NCBI GenBank assembly: GCA_023396045.1
Contig: JAEWXD010000034.1
Span: 1-20,987 of the forward strand
Source: Bacillota bacterium
GTDB taxonomy: Bacteria > Bacillota > Clostridia > Christensenellales > Aristaeellaceae
Length of the DNA: 20,987 nt
Direction: 5' to 3'
Position numbers and translations under genes: made by a program. The notes beneath the pieces are model-generated. The model searched no databases, was not told the origin of the DNA, and saw only the letters and a list, made by a program, of their open reading frames with translations. Below, one piece after another: positions 14,473 through 20,987 of this stretch (the first letter of the stretch is position 1; the number at the start of each line of letters is the position of its first letter).

Positions 14473-14691
14473 ATGACAGATACTGCATTACTAAAATATT
14501 ATTTGGAAAGAAATAAAATCACGCAAAGTGAACTGGCTAAAATGCTTGGAATTACTGTACAAAGCCTTAATACCAAAATAAATAACAAGCGTGCTTTTAG
14601 TACTGATGAGATATTTAGAATTACAAAATTGCTTAATATCTCATTAGAAGAGAGAGAAAAAATATTTTTTTATGTTGAATGTACACAATAA
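14473..14691 (+). CDS. Cro-like small XRE HTH protein
   Basis: The 72-residue protein is essentially one XRE helix-turn-helix: ITQSELAKMLGITVQSLNTKI followed by KRAFSTDEIFRITKLLNIS (given as two separate segments). It starts at ATG 14473 with a GGGGGTG ribosome binding site. It is the first gene right of the divergent promoter region, facing away from the S24 repressor, which is the usual place of Cro. It probably binds the shared operators and helps commit to lytic growth. Confidence 0.88.
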   Translation: MTDTALLKYYLERNKITQSELAKMLGITVQSLNTKINNKRAFSTDEIFRITKLLNISLEEREKIFFYVECTQ

Positions 14692-14842
14692 TATGTACAC
14701 AACCACAAAAGGAGCAAAATAACCGGCACGAGCCAAAACGGATTGGATTATGTAAACCAGCTATTTGCCAAGATACAACAAGACCGGTTACAAACCGAAC
14801 CGAAAAAGAACCGAAGGAGTACACACTAAAGGAGAGTATTAT

Positions 14843-15058
14843 ATGAACCTAACACAAATTAAATGGCTATTGGATGTTGAGAACAACTGCAACATTATCA
14901 ATATATATTTAGGAAATGACGAAAGTATAACCGTTAGCAACATAAAAAAGCTTGAGATTTTAGATTGGGAATTTGCACGCAGAGAAGTATCAAAATTAGA
15001 CTTCTTTGACCACCAGTTAGACATTTATTTAAAAGAGGCAAAACCATGCGAAAAGTAA
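14843..15058 (+). CDS. Small phage early protein, unknown function
   Basis: The 71-residue product starts at ATG 14843 (MNLTQIKWLLDVE) with AAAGGAGA 8-9 nt upstream; the longer frame back to a TTG at 14765 has no ribosome binding site. It is acidic with predicted helix-strand alternation and no known motif. It overlaps the next gene by 13 nt, as is usual in this early operon. The 151 bp before it (14692-14842) shows no gene with a credible start. Confidence 0.7.
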   Translation: MNLTQIKWLLDVENNCNIINIYLGNDESITVSNIKKLEILDWEFARREVSKLDFFDHQLDIYLKEAKPCEK

Positions 15059-15300
15059 GTTTAATGTACAAGGACAGCAAAGGCGAAACCATTCGAAACG
15101 GTGCGATTGTGCAATATACTATGGCGCTGGGTAAAGGTATGGGATATGTAATGGAGTATAAAGGCCGACAAGTTATAAAAGTACGCAACAGAGAGCGATT
15201 TTACGCAATGGAATACTTTTATGATGAGAACAAGGAGTTTAAGGAAAACCACCGTATAGAAATTTTACAGAATGGAAAGAAAACGGAGGCCTGGCGATGA
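15046..15300 (+). CDS. Small phage early protein, unknown function
   Basis: The 84-residue product starts inside the end of the previous gene, with AGAGG about 10 nt before the ATG. The N-terminal half has short strands around Gly residues (GETIRNGAIVQYTMALGKG, then GYVMEYKGRQVIKVRN), resembling a small beta-barrel or SH3/KOW-like fold; this is a guess from pattern only. The stop overlaps the next start as ATGA. Confidence 0.75.
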   Translation: MRKVSLMYKDSKGETIRNGAIVQYTMALGKGMGYVMEYKGRQVIKVRNRERFYAMEYFYDENKEFKENHRIEILQNGKKTEAWR

Positions 15301-15458
15301 ACAAGGTAAATAAGATTGTATATGAAGCTTTAAAGCGCATTGAATCGGAGCTAAACGAAGTAGGTTATGCCGTAGTTAATTATTCAGAACAGCGCAAAAA
15401 AGAACACGAATTAAAGCTGCATTTAGAAATTAGAAAAAGCGAGGAAGTAAAACAATGA
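15297..15458 (+). CDS. Small 53-residue phage protein
   Basis: ATG at 15297 overlaps the preceding TGA (ATGA), with GGAGG at 15285-15289 seven nt upstream. The product is a charged helix-rich protein (MNKVNKIVYEALKRIESELN at the start, KSEEVKQ at the end). Its stop overlaps the nuclease start at 15455 by four bases (ATGA), so translation of the three genes is probably coupled. Function unknown; not a shadow, because it has its own ribosome binding site and ties both neighbours together. Confidence 0.75.
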   Translation: MNKVNKIVYEALKRIESELNEVGYAVVNYSEQRKKEHELKLHLEIRKSEEVKQ

Positions 15459-16264
15459 AACTAAGCGAAAAAGAATACAGAAGCGCAGACGGGCTAAACA
15501 AGTCTACCTTATGGCACTTGATGAAAAGCCCCTTGCATTACAAATACGCGCTGGAAAATCCGACCGAAGAAACAGCAGCGTTACTATTCGGGCGAATGGT
15601 ACATAAATTGTTGTTAGAATCTGATACTTTTGACGAAGAATACGCAATTTTACCGAATGTAGACAGGCGAACCAAGGAAGGCAAAGAAGCATACGCACAA
15701 TTTATTGCGGGATTAAACGGACAAAGTGCGATTAGTGCTGATGATTTTGAAAAAGCCTCTGTAATGGTGCAAGCGGTAAAGGATAATCCGACTGCAAGCA
15801 AGATTTTACAAGGGCTTACCGAGACAGAGGATAGCTTGTTCTGGTCTGACGATGTGGAAGGTGTGGCGTGCAAATGCAGATTGGACGGTGTGGGGAAAAT
15901 AGGCAAGAGAGGCTTTATTTTGGATTATAAGACCACGCAGGACGCGAGCTTGGACGGCTTTATGCGGTCAGCCTATAAATATGGCTATGACGCACAGGCC
16001 GGGCATTATTTAAACGGTGCGAAGGCAAATAAACTGGATATATCCGACTACATTATTATTGCACAGGAAAAAGCCGAACCATACGCAGTGAATGTGTTTG
16101 TAGCTGATTTGGATTTTGTAGAAAGCGGAAAACGCCGCATACGAGATTTGATTAGTAAATGTGTAGAATGTGAACGAAGCGGTAATTGGTACGGTTACGG
16201 TGGCGAAAACAACGATATATACAAACTGGGCGTTCCGATGTGGGCAGAAAGTGAGGAAGAATAA
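15455..16264 (+). CDS. RecE-like PD-(D/E)XK phage exonuclease
   Basis: The 269-residue protein matches the phage PD-(D/E)XK nuclease group related to the C-terminal domain of exonuclease VIII (RecE). Core features are a DGLNKSTLWHL start, FGRMVHKLLLE with H50, CRLDGVGK with D144, FILDYKTTQDA with D157 and K159, and the YDAQAGHYL helix (Q181, Y185). These are the expected metal and catalytic positions. It should resect double-strand ends 5' to 3', giving 3' single strands for annealing during phage recombination. It overlaps the gene before it by four and the one after by one base. Usually such a nuclease sits next to a RecT/Erf annealing protein; none is recognised here. Confidence 0.85.
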   Translation: MKLSEKEYRSADGLNKSTLWHLMKSPLHYKYALENPTEETAALLFGRMVHKLLLESDTFDEEYAILPNVDRRTKEGKEAYAQFIAGLNGQSAISADDFEKASVMVQAVKDNPTASKILQGLTETEDSLFWSDDVEGVACKCRLDGVGKIGKRGFILDYKTTQDASLDGFMRSAYKYGYDAQAGHYLNGAKANKLDISDYIIIAQEKAEPYAVNVFVADLDFVESGKRRIRDLISKCVECERSGNWYGYGGENNDIYKLGVPMWAESEEE

Positions 16265-16803
16265 TGCACTGGAAAAAATTAACCAATCCCGACTATATGG
16301 GAAGTTATATGTTTGACAACGATGTAAAAGAAATTATTGGCACGATTGCAAAGGTAAAAAACGAATCGGTAGCCAATATGGACGGCAAGCGTGAAGATTG
16401 CATTGTGGCGCATTTTAAAGAAAAAGAACTCAAGCCTTTGATACTGAACAGAACAAATTGTAAGACCATCAGCAAGCTGTTTAAAACTCCGCATATTGAG
16501 GACTGGGAAGGCAGAAGTATTGCAATGGTGGTAAAACAAGTAAAGGCCTTTGGTGATGTAGTAGACGCTATACGCATTAAGCCTGAAATACCTAAAGTAG
16601 CAGTTACCCCGAAATGCACGGATTGCAACGCAGATATACAAGGCGATTTTGGCAAAACTGCAAAGTGGATGGCAGAGTATACGCAAGGCAAATACGGTAA
16701 GCCTCTATGCAGTGCATGCGCCAAAAAAGCCAGTGTGAACAAACTGGAAGACGACAAGAAAGCAACAAACATTATGGCAGAAATGGAGCAGGAAAATGAA
16801 TAG
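16264..16803 (+). CDS. Phage protein with zinc-ribbon end, in recombination cluster
   Basis: The 179-residue product begins MHWKKLTNPDYMGSY and overlaps the nuclease stop by one base and the ssb start by eight. The N-terminal 115 residues show strand patterns around IIGTIAKVKNESV, DCIVAHFKEKELKPLILN and SIAMVVKQVKAFGDVVDAIR, which might be a beta-barrel. Residues about 117-157 hold paired cysteines, CTDCNADIQG and CSACAKK, typical of a zinc ribbon. Similar proteins are known by their WKKLTNP start in Firmicutes phages next to RecE-like nucleases. A DNA-binding role in recombination or replication is inferred from position; no enzyme motif is present. Confidence 0.75.
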   Translation: MHWKKLTNPDYMGSYMFDNDVKEIIGTIAKVKNESVANMDGKREDCIVAHFKEKELKPLILNRTNCKTISKLFKTPHIEDWEGRSIAMVVKQVKAFGDVVDAIRIKPEIPKVAVTPKCTDCNADIQGDFGKTAKWMAEYTQGKYGKPLCSACAKKASVNKLEDDKKATNIMAEMEQENE

Positions 16804-17188
16804 AACCATTATTATAGGCAATGTAACCAGAACACCCGAAAGCAAGACGGTAAACGATAAAACGGTTTGTAATTTTGATGTAGCGGTGAATGAGCGCAGA
16901 AACAATGAAAATATGGCGGTGTTTTTTAGAGTGGCTGCATGGGGCAATATGGGCGAAAATTGTCAAAAATATTTGGACAAAGGCAGTAAGGTTTGTGTAG
17001 AAGGAAAAATATCTGCAAGAGCCTACGCAGGACAAGACGGAGCACCAAAAGCCAGCTTAGAACTAATGGCAAGCAATGTAGAGTTTTTGAGCAGTAAAGG
17101 CCAGTCCGAACCAAATGTACCACAATCCGAACCGAACGCAACACAAGCCGAATACAAAGAGGTAAATACCGAAGAATTACCGTTTTAA
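16796..17188 (+). CDS. ssb: Phage single-stranded DNA-binding protein (SSB)
   Basis: The 130-residue protein has the SSB OB fold: MNRTIIIGNVTRTPESK, VCNFDVAVNERR, FFRVAAWGNMGENCQKYLDKGSKV and GKISARAY, then a Gln/Pro/Asn-rich linker (about 103-120). It ends EELPF, the acidic-hydrophobic tip that in bacterial SSBs recruits replication and repair proteins. It covers single strands made by the RecE-like nuclease or at phage forks. GGAG 9-10 nt upstream precedes ATG 16796, and it overlaps the previous gene by eight nt. Confidence 0.95.
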   Translation: MNRTIIIGNVTRTPESKTVNDKTVCNFDVAVNERRNNENMAVFFRVAAWGNMGENCQKYLDKGSKVCVEGKISARAYAGQDGAPKASLELMASNVEFLSSKGQSEPNVPQSEPNATQAEYKEVNTEELPF

Positions 17189-17200
17189 TGAGGTGATACA

Positions 17201-17710
17201 GTGCTGATTGTAGATACAAGAGAAAAGAAAAACGAGCATGTATTGGCTGAATTCGATAAGCAGAATACGCCCTATATTAAGCAGAAATTAGATGTGGGCG
17301 ATTATATGCTGACGGACGGTATAGTAAGCATAGATAAAAAATTCGGACTGCAGGAAGTATACAGCTGCATTGTGCAAGGCCACGCACGATTTAAGCGCGA
17401 ACTGTTAAGGGCACTGGAAAATAAAGTATTGTTGATTGTACTGATTGAAGACGAACGCATTGCGAGTGTTGAAGAAGTCCATACATGGAGCAATCCAAGG
17501 CGCAAAAAATGGCTGCAGCAGAACAAGAAGAAACAGGCAGGGGATAAGCGAGTGCGTATCCCTCCAGTACCGCCTTTAAGCAGTATAGAATTACAAAGAA
17601 GAATGGAAACCATGCACAAGAAATACGGTGTAAACTTTATGTTTTGTAAAAAAAAAGACACGGGTAGAGTAATACTGGAGCTGTTAAAGAAATATAGCCC
17701 AATTATTTAA
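17201..17710 (+). CDS. ERCC4-type (XPF/Mus81-like) phage nuclease
   Basis: The 169-residue protein starts at GTG 17201 with GAGGTG 6 nt upstream; the ATG at 17188 is closed by a TGA at once. Residues 1-80 carry ERCC4-nuclease marks: VDTREKK (D5, R7, E8), VGDYMLTDG (G33-D34-Y35), IDKKFGLQEV and the GHARFKREL helix. The family cuts branched or flap DNA. The usual ERKxxxD motif appears as DKKxxxQ-E, with a Glu-to-Asp change, so activity should be tested. The C-terminal part is Lys/Arg-rich (about 98-118) followed by a helical segment. It follows ssb by 12 nt in the same transcript. Confidence 0.85.
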   Translation: MLIVDTREKKNEHVLAEFDKQNTPYIKQKLDVGDYMLTDGIVSIDKKFGLQEVYSCIVQGHARFKRELLRALENKVLLIVLIEDERIASVEEVHTWSNPRRKKWLQQNKKKQAGDKRVRIPPVPPLSSIELQRRMETMHKKYGVNFMFCKKKDTGRVILELLKKYSPII

Positions 17711-17720
17711 GTATTATGAT

Positions 17721-17888
17721 TTGCAAATTGGAAATCGCAAATATATTGTGCAAGTGAATTATCACGAACATAGAAAAGAAATAGGCTTGTTTGTATGTGG
17801 AAATTCTAAGGTGTACAGCTTAGGCAGCTTGTATGAAGGACATAAGCTGAAAGATGGAATAGGGATTTTGCCGTATGAGAAAAAATGA
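17721..17888 (+). CDS. Possible small ORF without ATG start, after the ERCC4 gene
   Basis: A frame open from 17688 to the TGA at 17888 encodes a protein-like sequence (ending YEGHKLKDGIGILPYEKK) rich in beta-type residues such as RKYIVQVNYHEHRKEIG. No ATG is present; TTG at 17721 is the only early candidate and has no clear ribosome binding site. It may be a small gene read by coupling or the end of a damaged gene. Confidence 0.35.
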   Translation: MQIGNRKYIVQVNYHEHRKEIGLFVCGNSKVYSLGSLYEGHKLKDGIGILPYEKK

Positions 17889-17900
17889 AAAACGGATAGT

Positions 17901-18028
17901 ATGAGCAACGCTATATTTTTTTAAAAAGAATTGGTTTGTACAACGGATTTGTTAAAGAGGTTTGTTTTAAGGAACATTACAAATTTGATGATTTTAAATT
18001 AAGAATATTGAAAGGAAAACGAATATGA
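17901..18028 (+). pseudogene. Small phage ORF interrupted by a frame change in a T-run (pseudogene, sequencing error or frameshifted gene)
   Basis: ATG 17901 begins MSNAIFF and stops at a TAA in the run T7-A5 (17916-17927). In the -1 frame the sequence continues as protein-like text (LKRIGLYNGFVKEVCFKEHY) to a TGA at 18026-18028 overlapping the next start. One extra T, or a -1 slip on the T-run, would give one 42-residue protein coupled to the 18025 gene. The ribosome binding site is weak (GGATAG). Confidence 0.4.
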
Positions 18029-18426
18029 AAACTATACTACATTTGAATAATGCTAATTACACGATAAATTTGAAAAACAAGCAAGATGAACAAGACATCA
18101 TAAAACAAGTACAGGAAGATTTTAGACAGTTCACTCTTGGCACACACAAAGATTATCGCAATGCAGATAAATTATTTTATCTTGATATGATACGTGGAAG
18201 ACTTCACTTTAACTTTGATGAATACGTTCATGATTTTATTGAAGATAAAATTCGTTACGAACAAGATACCGGAGTGCTTGACAATAAATTTGAGATAGAG
18301 TTCGATTATGAATTTGCAGAGCAAGCATATAAAAAAGGGGGAAAGAATTTCTATGAAAGCGGCGAAAATAGCACACTATACGATAATATAGCAACAATTA
18401 TAAAAGCGGTTATGGATTATCAATAG
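18025..18426 (+). CDS. Unknown phage early protein
   Basis: The 133-residue protein starts at ATG 18025 with GAAAGGA upstream. It starts with a short strand (MKTILHLNNANYTINL), continues with charged helices (KQDEQDIIKQVQEDFRQF, and DYRNADKLFYLDMIRGRL) and is acidic (FEIEFDYEFAEQAY). No motif is recognised. It lies between a nuclease and a methyltransferase; phage accessory or anti-host proteins often occupy such places, but that is inference. The next 169 bp (18427-18595) show no gene with a supported start. Confidence 0.75.
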   Translation: MKTILHLNNANYTINLKNKQDEQDIIKQVQEDFRQFTLGTHKDYRNADKLFYLDMIRGRLHFNFDEYVHDFIEDKIRYEQDTGVLDNKFEIEFDYEFAEQAYKKGGKNFYESGENSTLYDNIATIIKAVMDYQ

Positions 18427-18595
18427 ATACTGTACTAAACAACAGGAAACATTAGTTTGACATATCGAAAGGCATGTGCCGGATAGTATAGGTAACGGTT
18501 AAAGCAATAAATAATAATGACTTTATTCCTATGCTTGGAGATACTAAAAAAATAAATTTTAGCGATTTTAAAATATTCTATTGGAGAGAAATAAG

Positions 18596-19447
18596 ATGGA
18601 AATAAATACCAGAAATGATAGCAATTTACCAAATATGGGGGGGCAACGCAGACAGAAGATAGAGTTGTACAGGGATAATTTTCAGAATTTTAAGAGGTTT
18701 AATATCCCTAAGGCGCAATTGGTGATAGCTGATATTCCTTATAATTTGGGCGCGAATGCTTATGCGAGCAGTTCGCAATGGTATATAGACGGTGATAACA
18801 AGAATGGGGAAAGTAAATTAGCTGCTAAAAGTTTCTTTCGGTCTGACGGCAATTTTAAAATTGCGGAATATATGCATTTTTGTGCAAGATTACTGCGAAA
18901 AGAACCGAAAGAAAAAGGACAAGCGCCAGCAATGATTGTGTTTTGTGCGTTTGAGCAAATACCAACGGTAATTGAGTACGGCAAACAATATGGATTTAAA
19001 AACAACTACCCTATATTCTTTGTGAAAAATTACAGCGCACAAGTGCTAAAAGCCAATATGAAAATTGTGGGAGCAACGGAACATGCGGTAGTTTTATACA
19101 GAGATAAATTGCCGAAGTTTAACAATGGCAGACAAATAGGAGGGAATGGCAAGCCGATACGTGGCACAGGAAAGATGATATTTAACTGGTTTCAGTGGGA
19201 ACGAGACGGTAAGGAAATACCGAAAATACACCCCACGCAAAAGCCGGTAAATGTATTAAAACGCATTATAGAAATATTTACAGATGATGGCGATGTGGTA
19301 ATTGACCCTGTAGCCGGTAGCGGCAGCACATTAAGGGCTTGCAGTGAGCTTGGGCGCAGCTGCTATGGATTTGAAATAGATAAAGAATTTTATGAAAAAG
19401 CGAGAGATATTATGTTAAAAGACAGATTAACAAAGTGCGAGGGGTAG
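18596..19447 (+). CDS. Orphan phage DNA adenine/cytosine-N4 methyltransferase
   Basis: The start is ATG 18596, where GGAGAG (18583-18588) gives a spacing of 7 nt; the TTG at 18581 is not needed. The 283-residue protein has catalytic motif IV as DIPY (46-49) near the N-terminus and the S-adenosylmethionine motif I as DPVAGSGS (237-244) near the C-terminus, preceded by HPTQKP (212-217). That order marks a beta-class amino-methyltransferase making N6-methyladenine or N4-methylcytosine. No restriction endonuclease gene lies beside it, so it is probably an orphan enzyme that guards phage DNA from host restriction or affects regulation. Its target-recognition region (about 55-200) gives no readable specificity. 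Confidence 0.9.
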   Translation: MEINTRNDSNLPNMGGQRRQKIELYRDNFQNFKRFNIPKAQLVIADIPYNLGANAYASSSQWYIDGDNKNGESKLAAKSFFRSDGNFKIAEYMHFCARLLRKEPKEKGQAPAMIVFCAFEQIPTVIEYGKQYGFKNNYPIFFVKNYSAQVLKANMKIVGATEHAVVLYRDKLPKFNNGRQIGGNGKPIRGTGKMIFNWFQWERDGKEIPKIHPTQKPVNVLKRIIEIFTDDGDVVIDPVAGSGSTLRACSELGRSCYGFEIDKEFYEKARDIMLKDRLTKCEG

Positions 19448-19448
19448 A

Positions 19449-19535
19449 GTGCGCAGTAATAAATGTGTGTTTACTCCATTGGGAGCAAGTAACCATATGG
19501 GAAAACAGAGATATTGCAATAGAAGAACCGTTTAA
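19449..19535 (+). CDS. Tiny Cys/His-containing phage ORF (candidate)
   Basis: A GTG at 19449, just after the methyltransferase stop and preceded by GAGGGGT, opens 28 codons. The product (NKCVFTPLGASNHMGKQRYC core) has two Cys and one His and might bind a metal ion. Coding status is uncertain because of its size and GTG start. Confidence 0.35.
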   Translation: MRSNKCVFTPLGASNHMGKQRYCNRRTV

Positions 19536-19553
19536 GAATAATTGAGGTCAATA

Positions 19554-19715
19554 ATGAACAAAAGATACTTCTTATATAAAGACAAAGACGGCGATTGTGT
19601 TGGAGCAAAACAAATGAGAGAACTCACTAAAGAAGATAAAATACACAGCTTGCTAAAATCTATCGTTCAGCTTTCAGAAAAAGCAAGAACAGAACTGAAT
19701 ATAAAAACCAGCTAA
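19554..19715 (+). CDS. Small 53-residue phage protein
   Basis: ATG 19554 follows GAGGT at 19544-19548. The product begins MNKRYFLYKDKDGDCVGAKQ and goes on to a charged helix ending NIKTS. It lacks known motifs. It is on the operon strand, with ordinary spacing to its neighbours, which supports it as a real gene. Confidence 0.6.
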   Translation: MNKRYFLYKDKDGDCVGAKQMRELTKEDKIHSLLKSIVQLSEKARTELNIKTS

Positions 19716-19769
19716 CCGAGGCAGAGTGTACTTTATCGGTAAGCAAATAGCAACTAAAGGAGCATAGCA

Positions 19770-20240
19770 ATGGATAACCTAACACCACTAACTACAAAAG
19801 AAAGAAACGCATTACACTATTTATTAGGATTTGATGATAGTGTTAAGAAATCAAATGTTTTGGAACAGCGACTCAAGAGCGTGCCGGGATTGTGGCAACA
19901 ATACAGAACAGCCCTTTCCTGCATTGACAAAGTAACAACCAAAATCATTGATACAATACCGACAAAACAGCTTAAAGATTTGCACCACTTTTTAAAAAAT
20001 GCACACAGCGAAGTGAAGCTGAAGTCGGTAAGCCCTACCCCTGATTATGTGCATGTAAGAAAGGAAACGATAGCAGAGATTTTGACTATGATTTGCGAAG
20101 AAAAGTGCCAATATTGCCTAAACCAAGGCAAAGAAATTGAAAACTGCAAGCTTAGAAAAACGCTGGATAGTTTCGGGATTGATGTAGAAGACCACAATAC
20201 GCTTTGCAAATACGCAGTAGCAAGCTTTACAAAGGAGTAA
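19770..20240 (+). CDS. Phage protein with C-terminal Cys cluster, unknown function
   Basis: The 156-residue product starts at ATG 19770 with AAAGGAG 7 nt upstream. The first 100 residues are mainly helical (LTTKERNALHYLLGF, QQYRTALSCIDKVTTKII). The C-terminal third holds CQYCLNQGKEIENCKLRK and a later CKYA, i.e. a four-Cys cluster that could bind zinc. This arrangement resembles a DUF5651-like group of phage proteins, recalled only and not verified. Function unknown. Confidence 0.8.
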   Translation: MDNLTPLTTKERNALHYLLGFDDSVKKSNVLEQRLKSVPGLWQQYRTALSCIDKVTTKIIDTIPTKQLKDLHHFLKNAHSEVKLKSVSPTPDYVHVRKETIAEILTMICEEKCQYCLNQGKEIENCKLRKTLDSFGIDVEDHNTLCKYAVASFTKE

Positions 20241-20244
20241 ACCT

Positions 20245-20487
20245 ATGTTGCCCGAATGGAAAATAAAAGAAATGAAACAAGATGTTGAGAAATGCAACCG
20301 TTTTATTGACCTTTGCCAAAACGCAAGGCGAGAAGGTGAATTTTGGGATAAGGTCGGGGCATATCTAAACGCACAGTGCAAGACCGGCGGATTGAAAGCA
20401 AGCTTGTTTATTGGGATTGCAACACATATAGATGAGTATTTGCTGGAATGTGAACGGGTAGAAAGTGAATGTACCAATGAAGAATGA
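20245..20487 (+). CDS. Small helical phage protein, unknown function
   Basis: The 80-residue product starts 4 nt after the previous stop, with AAAGGAG overlapping that stop. It is almost wholly helical and charged (MLPEWKIKEMKQDVEKCNRF at the start), with four Cys that show no clear zinc spacing. It is translationally coupled with its neighbour and overlaps the following gene. Confidence 0.75.
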   Translation: MLPEWKIKEMKQDVEKCNRFIDLCQNARREGEFWDKVGAYLNAQCKTGGLKASLFIGIATHIDEYLLECERVESECTNEE

Positions 20488-20854
20488 AGAAAAGTTACCT
20501 TATCGCCTTTGCGGTGAATGTTCCAAATTTGAATGGATTGGCAAGAACAATAATGCCGAATGGATTGGAAATTGCTTGTTTATGGATATGAAGTGTTGCG
20601 CGGAGGATATTTGTAAGGCAAAATTGAGAGTCGACACAACCGAAAGAAACATTGCTGCAAATAATAAACAAGCATTCAAAATTAAATGGTTACGAGAACG
20701 CCCCAAAGAATCGCCGGACGATGACAACGCGGCAAGCCAAACAAAACGTTGCTTAACGTGTGGGCATACTTTGATAAGCCCGATAGATAATTATTGTAGT
20801 TTAAAATGCGAAAGAGAGGCAATGGAAAATGCTAAGAGAACAGAAAGAATATAA
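20477..20854 (+). CDS. Cys-rich phage protein with two probable zinc sites
   Basis: The 125-residue product (ATG 20477; an in-frame GTG at 20465 is an alternative, neither has a strong ribosome binding site) contains LCGECSKFEW, GNCLFM, MKCCAEDIC near the N-terminus and RCLTCGHTLISPIDNYCSLKC near the C-terminus. The latter is a typical C-x2-C/C-x3-C zinc ribbon. The middle is a basic, polar linker. A nucleic-acid or protein-binding role in the early region is plausible; no enzyme motif is seen. It overlaps the gene before and the gene after. Confidence 0.75.
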   Translation: MKNEEKLPYRLCGECSKFEWIGKNNNAEWIGNCLFMDMKCCAEDICKAKLRVDTTERNIAANNKQAFKIKWLRERPKESPDDDNAASQTKRCLTCGHTLISPIDNYCSLKCEREAMENAKRTERI

Positions 20855-20987
20855 AACGCGTATGATTATTTCCAAGAAAAAAATTATGAAAAGAAACGAG
20901 CTGAAAATGCTGAAAACCTTATTTAAAATACACGAACTGAGCTATGAAACATTGGCCGCTAAGTTAAAAATCAGCAAAGGTCGTATC
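20829..20987 (+). CDS. Partial HTH-containing phage protein (runs off the window)
   Basis: ATG 20829 (GAGAGG 9 nt upstream) opens a frame that stays open to the last base, 53 codons. The start is strongly basic (KEYKTRMIISKKKIMKRNEL) and the visible end, LSYETLAAKLKISKGRI, looks like an XRE helix-turn-helix. It could be a regulator or a sigma-like activator of late genes; the 3' part is missing. Confidence 0.6.
   Translation, partial: MLREQKEYKTRMIISKKKIMKRNELKMLKTLFKIHELSYETLAAKLKISKGRI

Larger units (their letters stand above)
11252..20987. mobile_element. Left part of an integrated temperate phage or phage-like element
   Basis: Gene order is that of a Firmicutes temperate siphophage: integrase, lysogeny block on the minus strand with an S24 repressor, divergent promoters, Cro-like protein, then densely overlapping early genes for recombination, SSB, nuclease and methyltransferase. 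No structural, packaging or lysis genes are visible, because the element continues beyond the window. A smaller integrative element cannot be excluded. Confidence 0.85.

Noticed and set aside
14692..14842. Open frame following the Cro-like stop codon (ending in a Lys/Arg-rich stretch)
   Set aside because: Only ATA or TTG could start it; no ribosome binding site at the TTG and no link to a conserved motif.
18427..18595. Short frames, one starting with ATG at 18517
   Set aside because: Twelve codons or no start; no ribosome binding site.
1..20987. tRNA, rRNA, CRISPR arrays and insertion sequences
   Set aside because: Looked for by eye on both strands; no cloverleaf, regularly spaced identical repeats with unique spacers, or transposase was seen.

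Overview
The window is AT-rich Gram-positive DNA, most likely from a gut-type Bacillota (Clostridia-like) chromosome. The reasons are strong AGGAGG-type ribosome binding sites, tyrosine/tryptophan cell-wall-binding repeats, Thr/Pro/Glu-rich secreted proteins and a Firmicutes-style lysogeny module. No species can be named from the sequence alone.

Positions 1 to about 11,030 look like host chromosome. A truncated secreted protein with Ig-like sheets (1-732) is followed by a secreted protein of about 800 residues made almost entirely of cell-wall-binding repeats with a repetitive acidic tail (949-3354). On the minus strand lie a GH20 hexosaminidase-like enzyme (3583-5373) and an apparent operon read from a good promoter at 9153-9181. 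That operon holds a 34-residue ORF, a class II polyphosphate kinase with an unusual tail (7734-8963), a fusion of a GNAT acetyltransferase with an AlkD-like DNA glycosylase (6524-7732) and a secreted helical protein (5606-6505). On the plus strand an AraC-type regulator with a near-consensus promoter is followed by a second GNAT acetyltransferase and a strong terminator.

From about 11,032 to the end of the window is the left part of an integrated temperate phage or phage-like element. It begins with a tyrosine integrase whose 3' end faces the left junction. A gene-poor gap follows that carries a plus-strand terminator and a possible structured RNA. The lysogeny block on the minus strand holds a secreted Thr/Pro-linker protein, an XRE protein and a LexA/CI-type S24 repressor. 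A divergent promoter region with T-run/A-run operator-like sites separates it from the early genes on the plus strand.

The early genes are tightly packed, often overlapping by 1-13 nt. They include a Cro-like HTH protein, several small unknown proteins, a RecE-like PD-(D/E)XK nuclease, a zinc-ribbon protein, SSB, an ERCC4-type nuclease, an orphan DNA methyltransferase, and small Cys-rich proteins. The last gene, with an HTH, runs off the window. The nuclease, zinc-ribbon protein, SSB and ERCC4 nuclease form a recombination/replication cluster. The right end of the element is outside the window.

Several starts were moved to internal ATG codons with better ribosome binding sites (949, 7732, 13133, 14319, 14843, 18596). 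Several genes of 60 codons or fewer were added by reading the sequence directly.
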